A DNA stretch of 51,366 bases, from the NCBI GenBank assembly GCA_051003795.1, contig JBPCKZ010000167.1, forward strand, positions 1 through 51,366, given 5' to 3'. Positions 24,671-34,307 of this stretch are shown piece by piece; within the stretch, counting starts at the first letter, position 1; the number at the start of each line of letters is the position of its first letter. Below the pieces are notes generated by a model, which saw only the letters and a program-made list of their open reading frames with translations, had not been told where the DNA came from and searched no databases. The stretch is from JALYXS01 sp051003795 (GTDB lineage: Bacteria; Acidobacteriota; Terriglobia; Bryobacterales; Bryobacteraceae). A program made the translations under genes and the position numbers.

Positions 24671-25720
24671 TTAGCGGGCGGGCAGATCGGGCCACGCCTT
24701 AGCGTCGATCTTCTCCAGGAAGCTTGTCGTGTATGCTTCCCGGACGTCAAACGAACTCTTGAGCACCCGCTCTTCCGCCAGACGGTTGTACGTATCCTGG
24801 AACATGCTGCTATTCATGTAGCCCGGCGGGTACTCGCGGCTGTCGCTCGTCACGGCCAAGTAGGCCTTCAGGCGCTTCAACGACAAAACGGGGTTTAGGG
24901 ACGGATCCCGCTTGAGCAGAATGTTCCGGCCTTCCTCGGGATGCCGCGCGGTGTAGTCGATACCTTTCAGGGTAGCCCTTAGAAATCGCGTCACGAGTTC
25001 GGGCTTGGTATTGATTGTCTCTTCGGTGGCGAAAATCGTATAACCTTGGGTGATGATTCCATAATCGGCGGGACTGACGATATTGATATCGACTCCCTTC
25101 GCCGGCAAGTCAAGACCGGCCGTGACGGTGAAACCCCATTCGGCGTCGATTCGCTTGGCAACAAGCTGGCTGTAATCGAATCCGACGTCGAGCTCCATGT
25201 ACTTGATATGGCCGCGATGCAGAAGTGAGTGAAGCACGTCTGTCGATATGTGCCCATAATAGAAACCGATCTTCTTGCCTTGAAGCTGCTGCAACTTCGC
25301 GATGCCGGAGGATTTCAACGTAATCAAGCAGGTAAAGTTCGAGTTGCGATGAACGATCGCGAGCGCTTTCACCTTCTGGCCCCGGGAGCGCGCAACCAAC
25401 AAGGTATCGGGGCCTCCCAGGACTCCGAAAATATCCTGACCCGTGGCAACCGTCTTTACCGGATTCAGCTCTTGAGATCCCATTTGAAACCGCACGTCGA
25501 TCCCTTCTTGAGCATAGAATCCCTTATCTTGAGCAACGTAGAAAGTTGCCTGGCCAGCCTCAACAATGGGGATGGGAAAGCGAACGGAGACGTCCGCGCG
25601 CTTAGCTGGTTCCGCGTTAGGAGGGCGGTTGCATCCGGCTAGAGTCAAGCCGATGATGAATAACAATGCCCAACGATAGAGCGCACTTGTTTTGGCGACG
25701 TTTAACAAAGCTTGCGGCAC
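24671..25720 (-). CDS. NMT1/THI5-like ABC substrate-binding lipoprotein
   Basis: 349 residues with a lipobox (TLAGC, Cys30), so it is expected as a lipoprotein on the periplasmic face of a membrane. The mature part has the NMT1-like signature: PIVEAGQATFYVAQDKGFYAQEG (start of lobe 1), the KTVATGQDIFGVLGGPD loop and GKKIGFYYGHISTDVL. This family binds pyrimidine thiamine precursors, sulfonates, nitrate or riboflavin-like molecules. I cannot tell which; no thiamine genes or riboswitch are seen nearby. It is first in the operon and divergent from the carboxylase gene, with 83 bases between. Confidence 0.88.
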   Translation of the reverse strand: MPQALLNVAKTSALYRWALLFIIGLTLAGCNRPPNAEPAKRADVSVRFPIPIVEAGQATFYVAQDKGFYAQEGIDVRFQMGSQELNPVKTVATGQDIFGVLGGPDTLLVARSRGQKVKALAIVHRNSNFTCLITLKSSGIAKLQQLQGKKIGFYYGHISTDVLHSLLHRGHIKYMELDVGFDYSQLVAKRIDAEWGFTVTAGLDLPAKGVDINIVSPADYGIITQGYTIFATEETINTKPELVTRFLRATLKGIDYTARHPEEGRNILLKRDPSLNPVLSLKRLKAYLAVTSDSREYPPGYMNSSMFQDTYNRLAEERVLKSSFDVREAYTTSFLEKIDAKAWPDLPAR

Positions 25721-25803
25721 GGTTCAGTCTAGATAAACGGCGGCTTTGAAGTCAAACCCGGCGCGCGAATCGCCCGCGAAGCGCGCGTTACACTGAACCC
25801 CAT

Positions 25804-27339
25804 ATGAACAGGCTTGAGGAGTTGCGCCGGCGCCATGCGGCGGCGGAGCAGGGGGGAGGCGCGGAACGCAAGGAACGCCAGCACAAGGAAGGTAAACTTT
25901 CCGCGCGAGAGCGTGTCGACCTCCTCCTGGACGAAGGCTCGTTTGAAGAGCTCGACAAGCTCGTTACGCACCGGTGCCGCGATTTCGGAATGGAAGACCA
26001 GATCGTCCCGGGCGACGGCTTCATCACAGGGTATGGCGAGATCGACGGCCGGCTCGCCTACGTGTTCGCGCAGGATTTCACGGTGTTCGGCGGATCGCTT
26101 TCCGAAAGCAACGCGCAAAAAATTTGCAAGGTGATGGACATGGCGCTCAAGAACGGCGCTCCTGTCATCGGCCTCAACGATTCGGGGGGCGCGCGCATTC
26201 AAGAGGGCGTGCTCTCGCTTGCCGGGTACGCCGACATTTTCCTGCGCAACACCCTGGCGAGCGGAGTGGTGCCTCAGATTTCCGCCATCATGGGCCCGTG
26301 CGCGGGCGGCGCGGTCTATTCTCCCGCGATTACGGATTTCGTATTCATGGTCGCCGGCACCAGCTACATGTTCGTCACTGGACCCGACGTGATCAAGACC
26401 GTCACGCACGAGGACGTGACCAAGGAGAGGCTGGGCGGCTCGATGACGCATAATTCGGTGAGCGGCGCCGGCCACTTCATCGCGCCGAACGACGCGGATT
26501 GCGTGCGCATGATTCGCGAGCTCATGAGTTTCCTTCCGGGGAACAATCGCGAAGCTCCGCCGCGGCGCGAAACGGAGGATCCCGCGAGCCGCGCCGATCG
26601 CGAGTTGGATACCATCGTCCCGGCGGAAGCGAACCTGCCTTACGACATCAAGGATGTGATCCGGCGCGTGGTGGACGACGGCTGGTTCTTCGAAGTGCAT
26701 GAGCATTTCGCCATGAACATCGTCGTCGGATTCGCGCGAATGGACGGGCGGCCCATCGGGATCGTGGCAAATCAACCGGCCTTTCTTGCCGGCTGTCTCG
26801 ATATCGATTCGTCGGTGAAAGGCGCGCGCTTCGTGCGCTTCTGCGACGCATTCAACATTCCGATTCTCACATTCGAGGACGTTCCCGGCTTCCTGCCCGG
26901 CACCGCGCAGGAATTCGGCGGCATCATACGCCATGGCGCGAAGTTGCTCTACGCTTACGCCGAGGCGACTGTCCCCAAGATAACCGTGATCACGCGAAAA
27001 GCGTATGGCGGAGCCTATTGCGTTATGGGTTCGAAGCACCTGCGCACCGATGTGAACCTCGCCTGGCCGAGCGCCGAAATCGCCGTGATGGGAGCGGAAG
27101 GCGCCGTGAACATCGTGTACCGGCGCGAGTTGCTGGCGAACGGCGAGGGCATTCGCCCGGCGAAGGTCGCTGAATTCCGCGAACGGTTCGCCAACCCGTT
27201 CATTGCCGCGGAGCGAGGCTTTGTCGACGACATTATCGAGCCGCGCGAAACCCGGACCCGCGTGATTCGCGCGCTCCGGATGCTCGAGAATAAAGTCGAT
27301 ACGATGCCGCGGAAAAAGCACGGCAACATCCCGCTGTGA
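25804..27339 (+). CDS. Acyl-CoA carboxylase beta (carboxyltransferase) subunit
   Basis: 511 residues, the usual size of propionyl-CoA carboxylase beta/methylmalonyl-CoA decarboxylase alpha. It has the N-terminal GKLSARERVDLLLDEGSFEELD, the oxyanion-hole regions IGLNDSGGARIQEGV and MGPCAGGAVYSPA, and the C-terminal domain FEDVPGFLPGTAQE and KAYGGAYCVMGSK. It transfers CO2 from biotin to an acyl-CoA, most likely propionyl-CoA. The biotin carboxylase subunit is not adjacent. A 530-residue open frame on the opposite strand is an artefact of this gene's codon use. Confidence 0.93.
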   Translation: MNRLEELRRRHAAAEQGGGAERKERQHKEGKLSARERVDLLLDEGSFEELDKLVTHRCRDFGMEDQIVPGDGFITGYGEIDGRLAYVFAQDFTVFGGSLSESNAQKICKVMDMALKNGAPVIGLNDSGGARIQEGVLSLAGYADIFLRNTLASGVVPQISAIMGPCAGGAVYSPAITDFVFMVAGTSYMFVTGPDVIKTVTHEDVTKERLGGSMTHNSVSGAGHFIAPNDADCVRMIRELMSFLPGNNREAPPRRETEDPASRADRELDTIVPAEANLPYDIKDVIRRVVDDGWFFEVHEHFAMNIVVGFARMDGRPIGIVANQPAFLAGCLDIDSSVKGARFVRFCDAFNIPILTFEDVPGFLPGTAQEFGGIIRHGAKLLYAYAEATVPKITVITRKAYGGAYCVMGSKHLRTDVNLAWPSAEIAVMGAEGAVNIVYRRELLANGEGIRPAKVAEFRERFANPFIAAERGFVDDIIEPRETRTRVIRALRMLENKVDTMPRKKHGNIPL

Positions 27340-27354
27340 ACTATATACTTTAGC

Positions 27355-28746
27355 GTGTGCTCGCTATTAGCCGTTCTGCTGATGTTTGCGCCCGATCCTT
27401 CGCGGGATGCAATACAGCAGGCGTTACTACAACGGTCCGAGCTAGCCAAACGCGCTCTACTGAACGGAAATGCGGAGGAAGCCGTCGCCCGCTATCGCGC
27501 GTTGGTCAAAGAACTTCCCGCCGACCCGGGCATGCGGCTGAACCTGGCTCTGGCGCTCGAATCCGCCGGCAAGTATGCCGATGAAATCGAGCAACTGGAA
27601 TGGGTGCTGCAACGGAAGCCCGAGATGTTCGCCCCTTGGCTTCTATTGGGAATGGCGCATCAAAAACTCGGTCAACCCGCGGCGGCCATCGATCCGTTGC
27701 GCCGCGCGCTGTCGCTTTCGCCCAATGACGAGCTGGCGCTGCTCGAACTGGCCGACGCTCATTTGGCGCTCGGCAATTTCCCCGAAGCGGTCCAACGGCT
27801 CCAAGAAATTGTGGCGAGGAATCCGAGTTCCGCAAAAGGGTGGAAGGGACTCGCGCTCGCTTACGCGGCTCAGGGGCAAGAAAGCCTGGCGCGTTTGGAA
27901 CGGACGGCGCCCGGCTCGGCGGAGTGGTGCTTGCTCGCCGCCCGCTCGGAGTTGGATGGCGCGCACTTCACGCGCGCTTTCGCGCTGTTACGCGAGGCGG
28001 TGAAGCGGGAGCCGGATTTGCGCGGCGTGCATGAAGCTCTGGCGGAGGTCTACGAGAAGACCGGCCATCCCGATTGGGCGGCGACGGAACGGCGGCGAGA
28101 AGGGTCCGCTCACGGTGAGCCGAAGCAGGAGAGCTTCCTGGAGGCGGAAAGATATCGGAAGCTGGCGGCTGGCGCGATGGCGCATCTGGAGCGCTTGCCG
28201 GAATCGATCGAGCTTCTGGAAATGCGGGCCGAATCCGACCAGCGGCAAGGGCGCCGGGCCGACGCGCTGGCCGAGTGGAGACGCGCGGTGCAACTAGCGC
28301 GCGGAGACCGGCGGGTATTGGGAAAGCTGGCCGAATCTCTCTGGATCAATCGCTCCTATGAGGAGGCCGCGCCGCTGCTCACGCGCCTGGTGACGGCGAA
28401 TCCGAATCAGCCGCAGTGGCAATATCTGCTGGGCGACGTTCTCTTCCGCGAGCGGCGGAGCGAGCAGGCGCTGGCGCATTTGGAAGCCGCGATCCGGCTG
28501 GATGGCGGGTTGCTGGCGGCGCACGCGGTATTGGGACGCATCTATCTGCAGCTTGGCGACGCTTCGAAAGCGATACCGCATCTGCTGATAGGAATGCCGA
28601 CGGACGAAGCGGCGATCTCATTTCAGTTGGGGCAGGCATATCGCGCGACGGGACAGCCGGAGCTGGCGGCGAAAGCGTTCCAGCGGCAAAAGGAATTGTT
28701 GGCAACGCCGCCGGAACAGGCGAAGATTACGGCCCCTGAGGAATAA
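27355..28746 (+). CDS. Tetratricopeptide-repeat protein, probably exported
   Basis: 463 residues from a GTG at 27355, 15 bases after the carboxylase stop. A short hydrophobic N-terminus (CSLLAVLLMFAP) suggests export or membrane association, though no clear cleavage site is seen. Most of the chain is TPR repeats, for example NAEEAVARYRALVKELPADP, GQPAAAIDPLRRALSLSPND, GNFPEAVQRLQEIVARNPSS and, near the end, RSEQALAHLEAAIRLDG. TPRs mediate protein contacts; no catalytic domain is visible. Confidence 0.8.
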   Translation: MCSLLAVLLMFAPDPSRDAIQQALLQRSELAKRALLNGNAEEAVARYRALVKELPADPGMRLNLALALESAGKYADEIEQLEWVLQRKPEMFAPWLLLGMAHQKLGQPAAAIDPLRRALSLSPNDELALLELADAHLALGNFPEAVQRLQEIVARNPSSAKGWKGLALAYAAQGQESLARLERTAPGSAEWCLLAARSELDGAHFTRAFALLREAVKREPDLRGVHEALAEVYEKTGHPDWAATERRREGSAHGEPKQESFLEAERYRKLAAGAMAHLERLPESIELLEMRAESDQRQGRRADALAEWRRAVQLARGDRRVLGKLAESLWINRSYEEAAPLLTRLVTANPNQPQWQYLLGDVLFRERRSEQALAHLEAAIRLDGGLLAAHAVLGRIYLQLGDASKAIPHLLIGMPTDEAAISFQLGQAYRATGQPELAAKAFQRQKELLATPPEQAKITAPEE

Positions 28747-29219
28747 ACTTCCCGATGCCGACCATTCGGGCTGCGCTCACTTAAAGTCGTCATGCCTTGG
28801 CGGTTGCGCAAGCATGAACGGACTAGCGCCCCCGCGAGGATTGCATGATCGAATGGTTTCGCCGCGAGCATGGCCTGGCGGCCGCTGCATCTGCTTTGGT
28901 CACAACTCCGGCGGGAGTAGTTCTGTCGCCGCGGGAGCTCGGTGGTGGGCAGGCACCCCCAAGGCGAAGAGCCAATTAGACTCGACGAAAACGTGTGGCA
29001 TGCATATCGGGAGTCATTGGGGTGTGCCGCTCGCCGCAACTCGTGACGGCGGGAACGACGTGAACGACGCTGCCTCTTTTGGGGGCTGTTGCTCCGGCTG
29101 GAATACCATGACGCTTCCAACTGTGCCAATCCCGTCGAAACAACCCTGGTACCAGGAACTTTACCAGACCCCAAATTGACCCACAACCCGACGCGGTTAC
29201 ATGAGTGTCCGCGCCACAA
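28747..29219. other. 473-base stretch without a convincing gene
   Basis: Between the TPR gene and the convergent cytochrome gene. Open frames on both strands overlap (28814-29179 plus, and one on the minus strand reaching 29219), but their translations are rich in Gly/Ser/Arg/Cys with no domain pattern. A short frame from the ATG at 28844 reads MIEWFRREHGLAAAASALV before stopping and could be a gene remnant. A perfect 12-base palindrome CCTGGTACCAGG is at 29145-29156. No terminator or RNA gene is recognisable. Confidence 0.5.
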
Positions 29220-30818
29220 TTACGGTCCGCTTACCTCGCGGAGTAATTCTCGCGAGCGCTTCGACACCGGGTTAAAGCGCAATGCCTCATTCAGATTCGA
29301 GCGCGCTTGCGCAACCCGACCGGACCGGAACTGCGCCACGGCCAGGTTCAACCGCGCCGCTTCATTGCCGGGATTCCGCTGTACCACGCCGCTCCAAAGC
29401 CGCATGGCTTCATCCAGCTTTCCTTCCGTCGCGAGGCACGTTCCATAGTTGATCGCGGTGACCGGCGCGGTGTCGTCCAATTTCAAAGCGCGCGCGTAGA
29501 GCGTGCAGGATTGCTCCCGATTTCCCTGCCGGTCGTACAGAGCCGCAAGCGTGGGCGTTACTTTCCCGTCGTCCGGCAAACGTTGCAGTAACTCCAGAGC
29601 GCGCGTTCCCCAGATGCGATTGGAATCCTGGAGCGCGACCGCGGCATACGCCAATCCGAGTTCGCGATCGTGGCCCGAGAACCCGTCGAACGGGACTAGC
29701 CGGGCATCGGGTGGAATTGGGATCGGCGCTTGGGAGCGCGGCAGGCGCGGGATCGAATGATCGGTGTAGGCCGCATGTTGCACGGTAACGGCGAGGGCGC
29801 GGGGCATGTGGCATGAGGCGCACCGATCGTCCGCCGCCGCGCGGGCTTGCGCCGGAGCCTTGCAGGACGCCACTGCGTGGCACTTCAAACACTTTTCCCG
29901 ATAATCCACGAGTGCCCGCGGATCACCATGGGGATCATGGCACGTTCCACACCACATCTTTTCGCCGCTGGCCTCCTTGCAGGCGCTCTTCGAAAGCTGC
30001 TCAAAGTGGCCGTTCACGGTAGTTTGGCGCGTTTGGCGGTCGGGAGCGGCGAACACGAAAATCGAAACCGAATCGCCCAGCAGATCGCCCGGTTGGTATG
30101 GCCGCCGGCCGGCATTCTTCGCAATCTCGACGGCGCCGGGCAGATGGCAGCGAGCGCAGACGCTTTCGCGCCGCCATCCGGTCAGTTTCGCGGGATTCAC
30201 GATTCCCCTCCGGCCGGAACTTTTTATGTGTTCTTCAGCCGGCCCGTGACAGCGCTCGCAACCGATACCCGCTTCCCGAAAAGGCGGGCGCGCGTAACCG
30301 TTCGTCGTGCCCGGTCGCGGTTCAAGGCCGGTGGAATGGCAGTTCAAGCAGCCGGGTCCCACCTCGCGCGTAAGATTGATTCCGGCTTCGCGCTCGTAAC
30401 CGGGAGAAACGCCCCAGGCCGCCGGTTTGGAATAGTAGGACACGGGTGCTTGAAACAGAAAACCGTCGATATCCATCAGGTAGCTTCTGCCGACAAGGCC
30501 CGAGCCGACGAAATAGTCGAGACTCCGCCGGCCTTGAATTTCACCGTCTGAAAAGTGAAACGACAACGCGTCTTTGCCGGAAGATATCTCATACTTGGCG
30601 CCTCCCAGTGGCGCGGTAATGGACGCGTTTTGCAAGCTTTCGCGCGGCGAAGCTGCCCCGGCAATTCCGCTGGTCCGCGCCATGGGGGTCGTAATGTAGC
30701 GCCGGTAAATTTCGGCGTGACAACCGGCGCATACTTTGTCATCGGCGCAACTTAACGGCAGGGAGCCGACGATAAGCGCGGCGAGCGCCGTCGCAATTAG
30801 CTTGGCTGTCACTTCCAT
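29220..30818 (-). CDS. Exported seven-heme cytochrome c with C-terminal TPRs
   Basis: 532 residues with a signal peptide (about 1-24). Seven CxxCH heme-attachment motifs occur, starting at residues 30, 157, 187, 221, 290, 310 and 333 (CAGCH, CLNCH, CERCH, CARCH, CGTCH, CLKCH, CASCH). The spacing resembles the cytochrome c554-like/multiheme family. The last 150 residues are TPR-like (GNREQSCTLYARALKLDD, GNEAARLNLAVAQFRSG). It should be a periplasmic electron carrier or reductase; its partners are not known. This heme-plus-TPR layout is common in Acidobacteriota. It is divergent from the TonB-dependent receptor gene, with 65 bases between. Confidence 0.9.
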   Translation of the reverse strand: MEVTAKLIATALAALIVGSLPLSCADDKVCAGCHAEIYRRYITTPMARTSGIAGAASPRESLQNASITAPLGGAKYEISSGKDALSFHFSDGEIQGRRSLDYFVGSGLVGRSYLMDIDGFLFQAPVSYYSKPAAWGVSPGYEREAGINLTREVGPGCLNCHSTGLEPRPGTTNGYARPPFREAGIGCERCHGPAEEHIKSSGRRGIVNPAKLTGWRRESVCARCHLPGAVEIAKNAGRRPYQPGDLLGDSVSIFVFAAPDRQTRQTTVNGHFEQLSKSACKEASGEKMWCGTCHDPHGDPRALVDYREKCLKCHAVASCKAPAQARAAADDRCASCHMPRALAVTVQHAAYTDHSIPRLPRSQAPIPIPPDARLVPFDGFSGHDRELGLAYAAVALQDSNRIWGTRALELLQRLPDDGKVTPTLAALYDRQGNREQSCTLYARALKLDDTAPVTAINYGTCLATEGKLDEAMRLWSGVVQRNPGNEAARLNLAVAQFRSGRVAQARSNLNEALRFNPVSKRSRELLREVSGP

Positions 30819-30821
30819 CCA

Positions 30822-30850
30822 TTAGATTAAAGCGTCGACTCTGATACAAT
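30822..30850 (+). promoter_or_regulatory. Candidate promoter of the TonB-dependent receptor
   Basis: TACAAT (30845-30850) matches five of six positions of a -10 element and lies 34 bases before the ATG. The sequence 17 bases upstream of it, TTAGAT (30822-30827), is a poor -35. An AAGGGG ribosome-binding site is present further down. Confidence 0.3.
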
Positions 30851-30883
30851 CCCTTCACATCCGCGAAATTTGAAAGGGGCTTC

Positions 30884-33800
30884 ATGTCGATCGTTCAAAA
30901 GCTTGCACTTTGTCTCCTCTCGGCATCCATCTGTTCCAGCCAAACATTCACGGCCACCCTGAGCGGCCTGGTCACGGATCAAAACGACGCCGCCGTTCCG
31001 AACGCTTCCGTGGCTGTCAAAGATATCGCGAAGGGCGATACGCGCGAGACCAAGACGGCGGATAATGGCCGCTACACATTCTCCCAGCTGGCACCCGGAA
31101 CGTACGAACTTACCGTGGAGGCGAGTGGTTTCCGCAAAGCGGTTGGATCGGACGTCGCGCTGCAAGCCAGTCAATCGAAAGAATTCAACGTCGGCCTGAC
31201 GGTTGGGGATCTCGCGCAAAACATCGAAGTGAGCGCGGCCGCGCCGCTGCTCGATACACAGACCGCGAACAAGTCCGTAACTCTGAATGCCCAACAAGTC
31301 CTCGATCTTCCGGTGAACGCGCGCGACCCGCTGGTATTGGTTCACTCGACCGCCGGCGTGACCGGCGTGCGCACCGGCGTTTCGACGGCGACCACCGACC
31401 AGAACCACAACCGGTTCGCGTTGAACGGCGGACGCGACGAGTCGTCGATGATTCTGATCGACGGCGTGCCCGCCACGGCGGTCGATTGGGGCGGCGCCCT
31501 GGCGATGCCGTCCGTCGACTCGGTTCAGGAAGTGCAAGTCATGAAGAACACGTTCGACGTGCAGTACGGGAAGACCGATGGCGGCGTGGTCAGCATGGTG
31601 ACCAAAGGCGGAACGAACGGTTTCCACGGATCGGCGTTCGAATTCCTGCGAAACAATCATTTGGACGCGAACAGTTGGACGAATAATCGCTCCGGCCTCG
31701 CCAGGACGATCTTTCAACGGAACCAGTTCGGCGGATCGATCGGTGGGCCGATCTGGAAGAGCAAGCGCCTTTTCTTTTACGGCGCGTACGAAGGCCTGCG
31801 GCAGGGAGCTCCAAACACGAACGTATCGAGCGTGCCCAGCGCTCTCGAACGCGCCGGAAATTTTTCGCGCAGTTTTAATGCCGATGGCTCGTTGGCCGTA
31901 ATTTACGACCCGGCGACGACGCGCCCGAACCCGAACGGCACCGGCTTTGTCCGCGATGCGTTTCCAGGAAATATTATTCCGGCAAATCGCTTCGACCCGA
32001 TTGCGCAGAAAGTTATTAATCTTTATCCGCTGCCGAACACGCAAGGCGATCCGTTTACAAATGCGCGGAACTTCGCGCTCGGCGGAAAAGGCGTTTCAAA
32101 TAACGACCGGATGGACGTGCGCGTCGACTGGGCGAAGAGCGAACGCTACACCTTCTTTGCGCGGGTCACCAAAGCATGGCAGCAGGATATCGTCCCTACG
32201 TTTTTTGGGAGCGGAGCCGACAGCAATTTCGGCGGCATGAATCCCCGGCATCAGATAATTATCGGAAACACCTTCGTTCCGAATCCGACATGGGTGATCA
32301 ACGTATTGATTGGATCGGGGCGTTGGCGCGAGGTACAGATTTCGCCCAGCCAGGGCCGCAATGCCACGCAAATCGGATTTCCGGCGGCGCTCGTGAGCAA
32401 GTTCTCGGCCCTGACCTTGCCGCAATTCAACGTGTCGAACTACGCGCAGCTCGATAATCCGCGCTATCTGGACGATCCGCGCGAGACCCACAATCTGCAG
32501 ATCAATAATACGAAAGAACTGGGATCCCACAGTTTGAAATTCGGCTTTATCGCCGAAGCCGGCCAGATCAATCCGACCGATGTGAACTCGCCGAACTTCA
32601 GTTTCACGCGCGGGTTCACGTCCGGCCCGAACGCGGCGGTGGATAGCAGCGTGACCGGAAATGCAGTCGCATCGCTGCTGCTGGGAACGGGTTCGAGCGG
32701 CAGCGCGCCAACCAACGTGCGCCTGGCGTTGACCCAGTTGTACTACGCCGGATACGTGCAAGACACTTGGCGCTTCAACCGCAGGTTAACGGTCAACTAC
32801 GGACTGCGCTACGAGATTCAATTGCCGCGAACCGAACGCTACAACCGTTTCAACTATTTCGATTTCAACGCGACTAATCCGCTGTCGCAACAGACCGGCC
32901 TGAATCTGAAGGGCGGATTGGTATTCGACAGTTCGAAGATGCGCGGGTTATGGAATGCCGACGCGTCGAACCTCGCGCCGCGCGTGGGCATCGCCTACAA
33001 GGTCACGGATAAGCTGGTGGCGCGAACGGGCTATGGCATTTTCTACCCGCCCACGGTCGCCGTGAACAACGGAACGACGGACGGCTTCTCGACCACGACG
33101 CCTTGGGTGTCTTCGCAGGGCGGCGGCGGAATTATTCCCGGGAACCCACTCGGCAATCCGTTTCCGGGAGGGCTGAACCAGCCGCTTGGAAGCTCCCAAG
33201 GCCTGTCGACACTGGTTGGGAACAACATCAACGCGTTTCAACGGCTGCATCCTTCGGGATACGTGCAGTCGTTCAGCTTCGACTTGCAGTATGAAATCTC
33301 GAACAGTTCCGTTTTCGAAATCGGCTATTCGGGCACGCAAGGCCGCAAGCTGCTGCTGGGCAATTCGCCTAATCTCAATCAGATCGATCCGAAGTATCTG
33401 AGCCTGGGCAGCGCGCTAAACGATCAAATTCCGAATCCGTTCTACAACATCATCGCGAGCGGAAACCTGGCCGGGCCGACGGTTCCGCGCTATCAACTGC
33501 TGCGGCCCTACCCGCAGTTCGCTAGCGTTACTCTGTCCGGCGATACGCCGGGGGCGGGTTCCAGCTTCAATGCATTGAATGTGAAATACAGCCAGCGATT
33601 TTCCGGCGGCCTGAGCGCCGTCGCCACGTATCAATGGTCGAAAGCGATCGACAACACTTCGGAAACGCAGGCTTGGGAAATCGGCGACGTCTCGCGCAAC
33701 ACCTACGACCGCAGCAGCGACCGCTCGGTGAGCGGCCACGATCTGCCGCAAAGTTTTGTAGGGACGATCGTTTACGAACTGCCCGTCGGCAAGGGGAAGA

Positions 33801-34297
33801 AGTTTGGATCGATCATGAACAAAGTGGCGAACGCGGCCCTGGGCGGATGGCAGGTGGCGACGATCGCGCGCTTCTCAAGCGGTCTTCCCTTGCAGGTGAG
33901 CGCGCCAAACACGCTTTCGGTCTACGGCTTCAACGTGCTTCGTCCGAACATCGCGAATCTAAAAGATTTGAACCAGGGACAGCAGACGCCCGATCACTGG
34001 TTCAACACGAAGGCGGTCGCCGCGCCCGCGCCTTTCACGCTGGGGAACGCCCCGCGCTGGCTGCCCAACGTGCGCTACGCGCCGATCGAGCAAGCGGACG
34101 TTTCGCTGCAGAAAAACTTCCGCTATCGTGAATTTCTGCGGGCGCAGTTGCGGGCGGAAGCGTTCAATGTGGCGAATTCCGTGCAGTTCGGACGGGCGAG
34201 CACGACGGTCGGCGCCGCGGATTTCGGACGCGTCACGAGTTACGCGCCGGGCGCCGGACCGAGGAATATTCAACTCGGGCTGCGCATCGATTTCTGA
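30884..34297 (+). CDS. TonB-dependent receptor with carboxypeptidase-regulatory-like domain (Oar-like)
   Basis: 1137 residues: signal peptide (about 1-19), a carboxypeptidase-regulatory-like beta-sandwich (about 24-105, TLSGLVTDQNDAAVPNASV and YTFSQLAPGTYELTVEASGF), a plug domain (about 120-240) with NGGRDESSMILIDGVPA and a long outer-membrane barrel ending in the aromatic LRIDF typical of barrel proteins. These Oar-like receptors are expanded in Acidobacteriota and take up large substrates or serve as adhesins; no SusD-like partner is next to it. It is single or leads into the paiB-like gene 10 bases after its stop. Confidence 0.92.
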   Translation: MSIVQKLALCLLSASICSSQTFTATLSGLVTDQNDAAVPNASVAVKDIAKGDTRETKTADNGRYTFSQLAPGTYELTVEASGFRKAVGSDVALQASQSKEFNVGLTVGDLAQNIEVSAAAPLLDTQTANKSVTLNAQQVLDLPVNARDPLVLVHSTAGVTGVRTGVSTATTDQNHNRFALNGGRDESSMILIDGVPATAVDWGGALAMPSVDSVQEVQVMKNTFDVQYGKTDGGVVSMVTKGGTNGFHGSAFEFLRNNHLDANSWTNNRSGLARTIFQRNQFGGSIGGPIWKSKRLFFYGAYEGLRQGAPNTNVSSVPSALERAGNFSRSFNADGSLAVIYDPATTRPNPNGTGFVRDAFPGNIIPANRFDPIAQKVINLYPLPNTQGDPFTNARNFALGGKGVSNNDRMDVRVDWAKSERYTFFARVTKAWQQDIVPTFFGSGADSNFGGMNPRHQIIIGNTFVPNPTWVINVLIGSGRWREVQISPSQGRNATQIGFPAALVSKFSALTLPQFNVSNYAQLDNPRYLDDPRETHNLQINNTKELGSHSLKFGFIAEAGQINPTDVNSPNFSFTRGFTSGPNAAVDSSVTGNAVASLLLGTGSSGSAPTNVRLALTQLYYAGYVQDTWRFNRRLTVNYGLRYEIQLPRTERYNRFNYFDFNATNPLSQQTGLNLKGGLVFDSSKMRGLWNADASNLAPRVGIAYKVTDKLVARTGYGIFYPPTVAVNNGTTDGFSTTTPWVSSQGGGGIIPGNPLGNPFPGGLNQPLGSSQGLSTLVGNNINAFQRLHPSGYVQSFSFDLQYEISNSSVFEIGYSGTQGRKLLLGNSPNLNQIDPKYLSLGSALNDQIPNPFYNIIASGNLAGPTVPRYQLLRPYPQFASVTLSGDTPGAGSSFNALNVKYSQRFSGGLSAVATYQWSKAIDNTSETQAWEIGDVSRNTYDRSSDRSVSGHDLPQSFVGTIVYELPVGKGKKFGSIMNKVANAALGGWQVATIARFSSGLPLQVSAPNTLSVYGFNVLRPNIANLKDLNQGQQTPDHWFNTKAVAAPAPFTLGNAPRWLPNVRYAPIEQADVSLQKNFRYREFLRAQLRAEAFNVANSVQFGRASTTVGAADFGRVTSYAPGAGPRNIQLGLRIDF

Positions 34298-34307
34298 TGA
34301 GCCGGTC

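Noticed and set aside
25729..27321. 530-residue open frame antisense to the acyl-CoA carboxylase gene
   Set aside because: It mirrors the GC-rich codons of a clear gene, is rich in His/Arg/Ala and shows no domain pattern.
28623..29219. 198-residue minus-strand open frame
   Set aside because: Runs into the TPR gene antisense, is Ser/Arg-rich and has no start context or domain.
30827..32044. 405-residue minus-strand open frame over the receptor gene
   Set aside because: Shadow of the TonB-dependent receptor; Arg/Val/Gly-rich with no family pattern.
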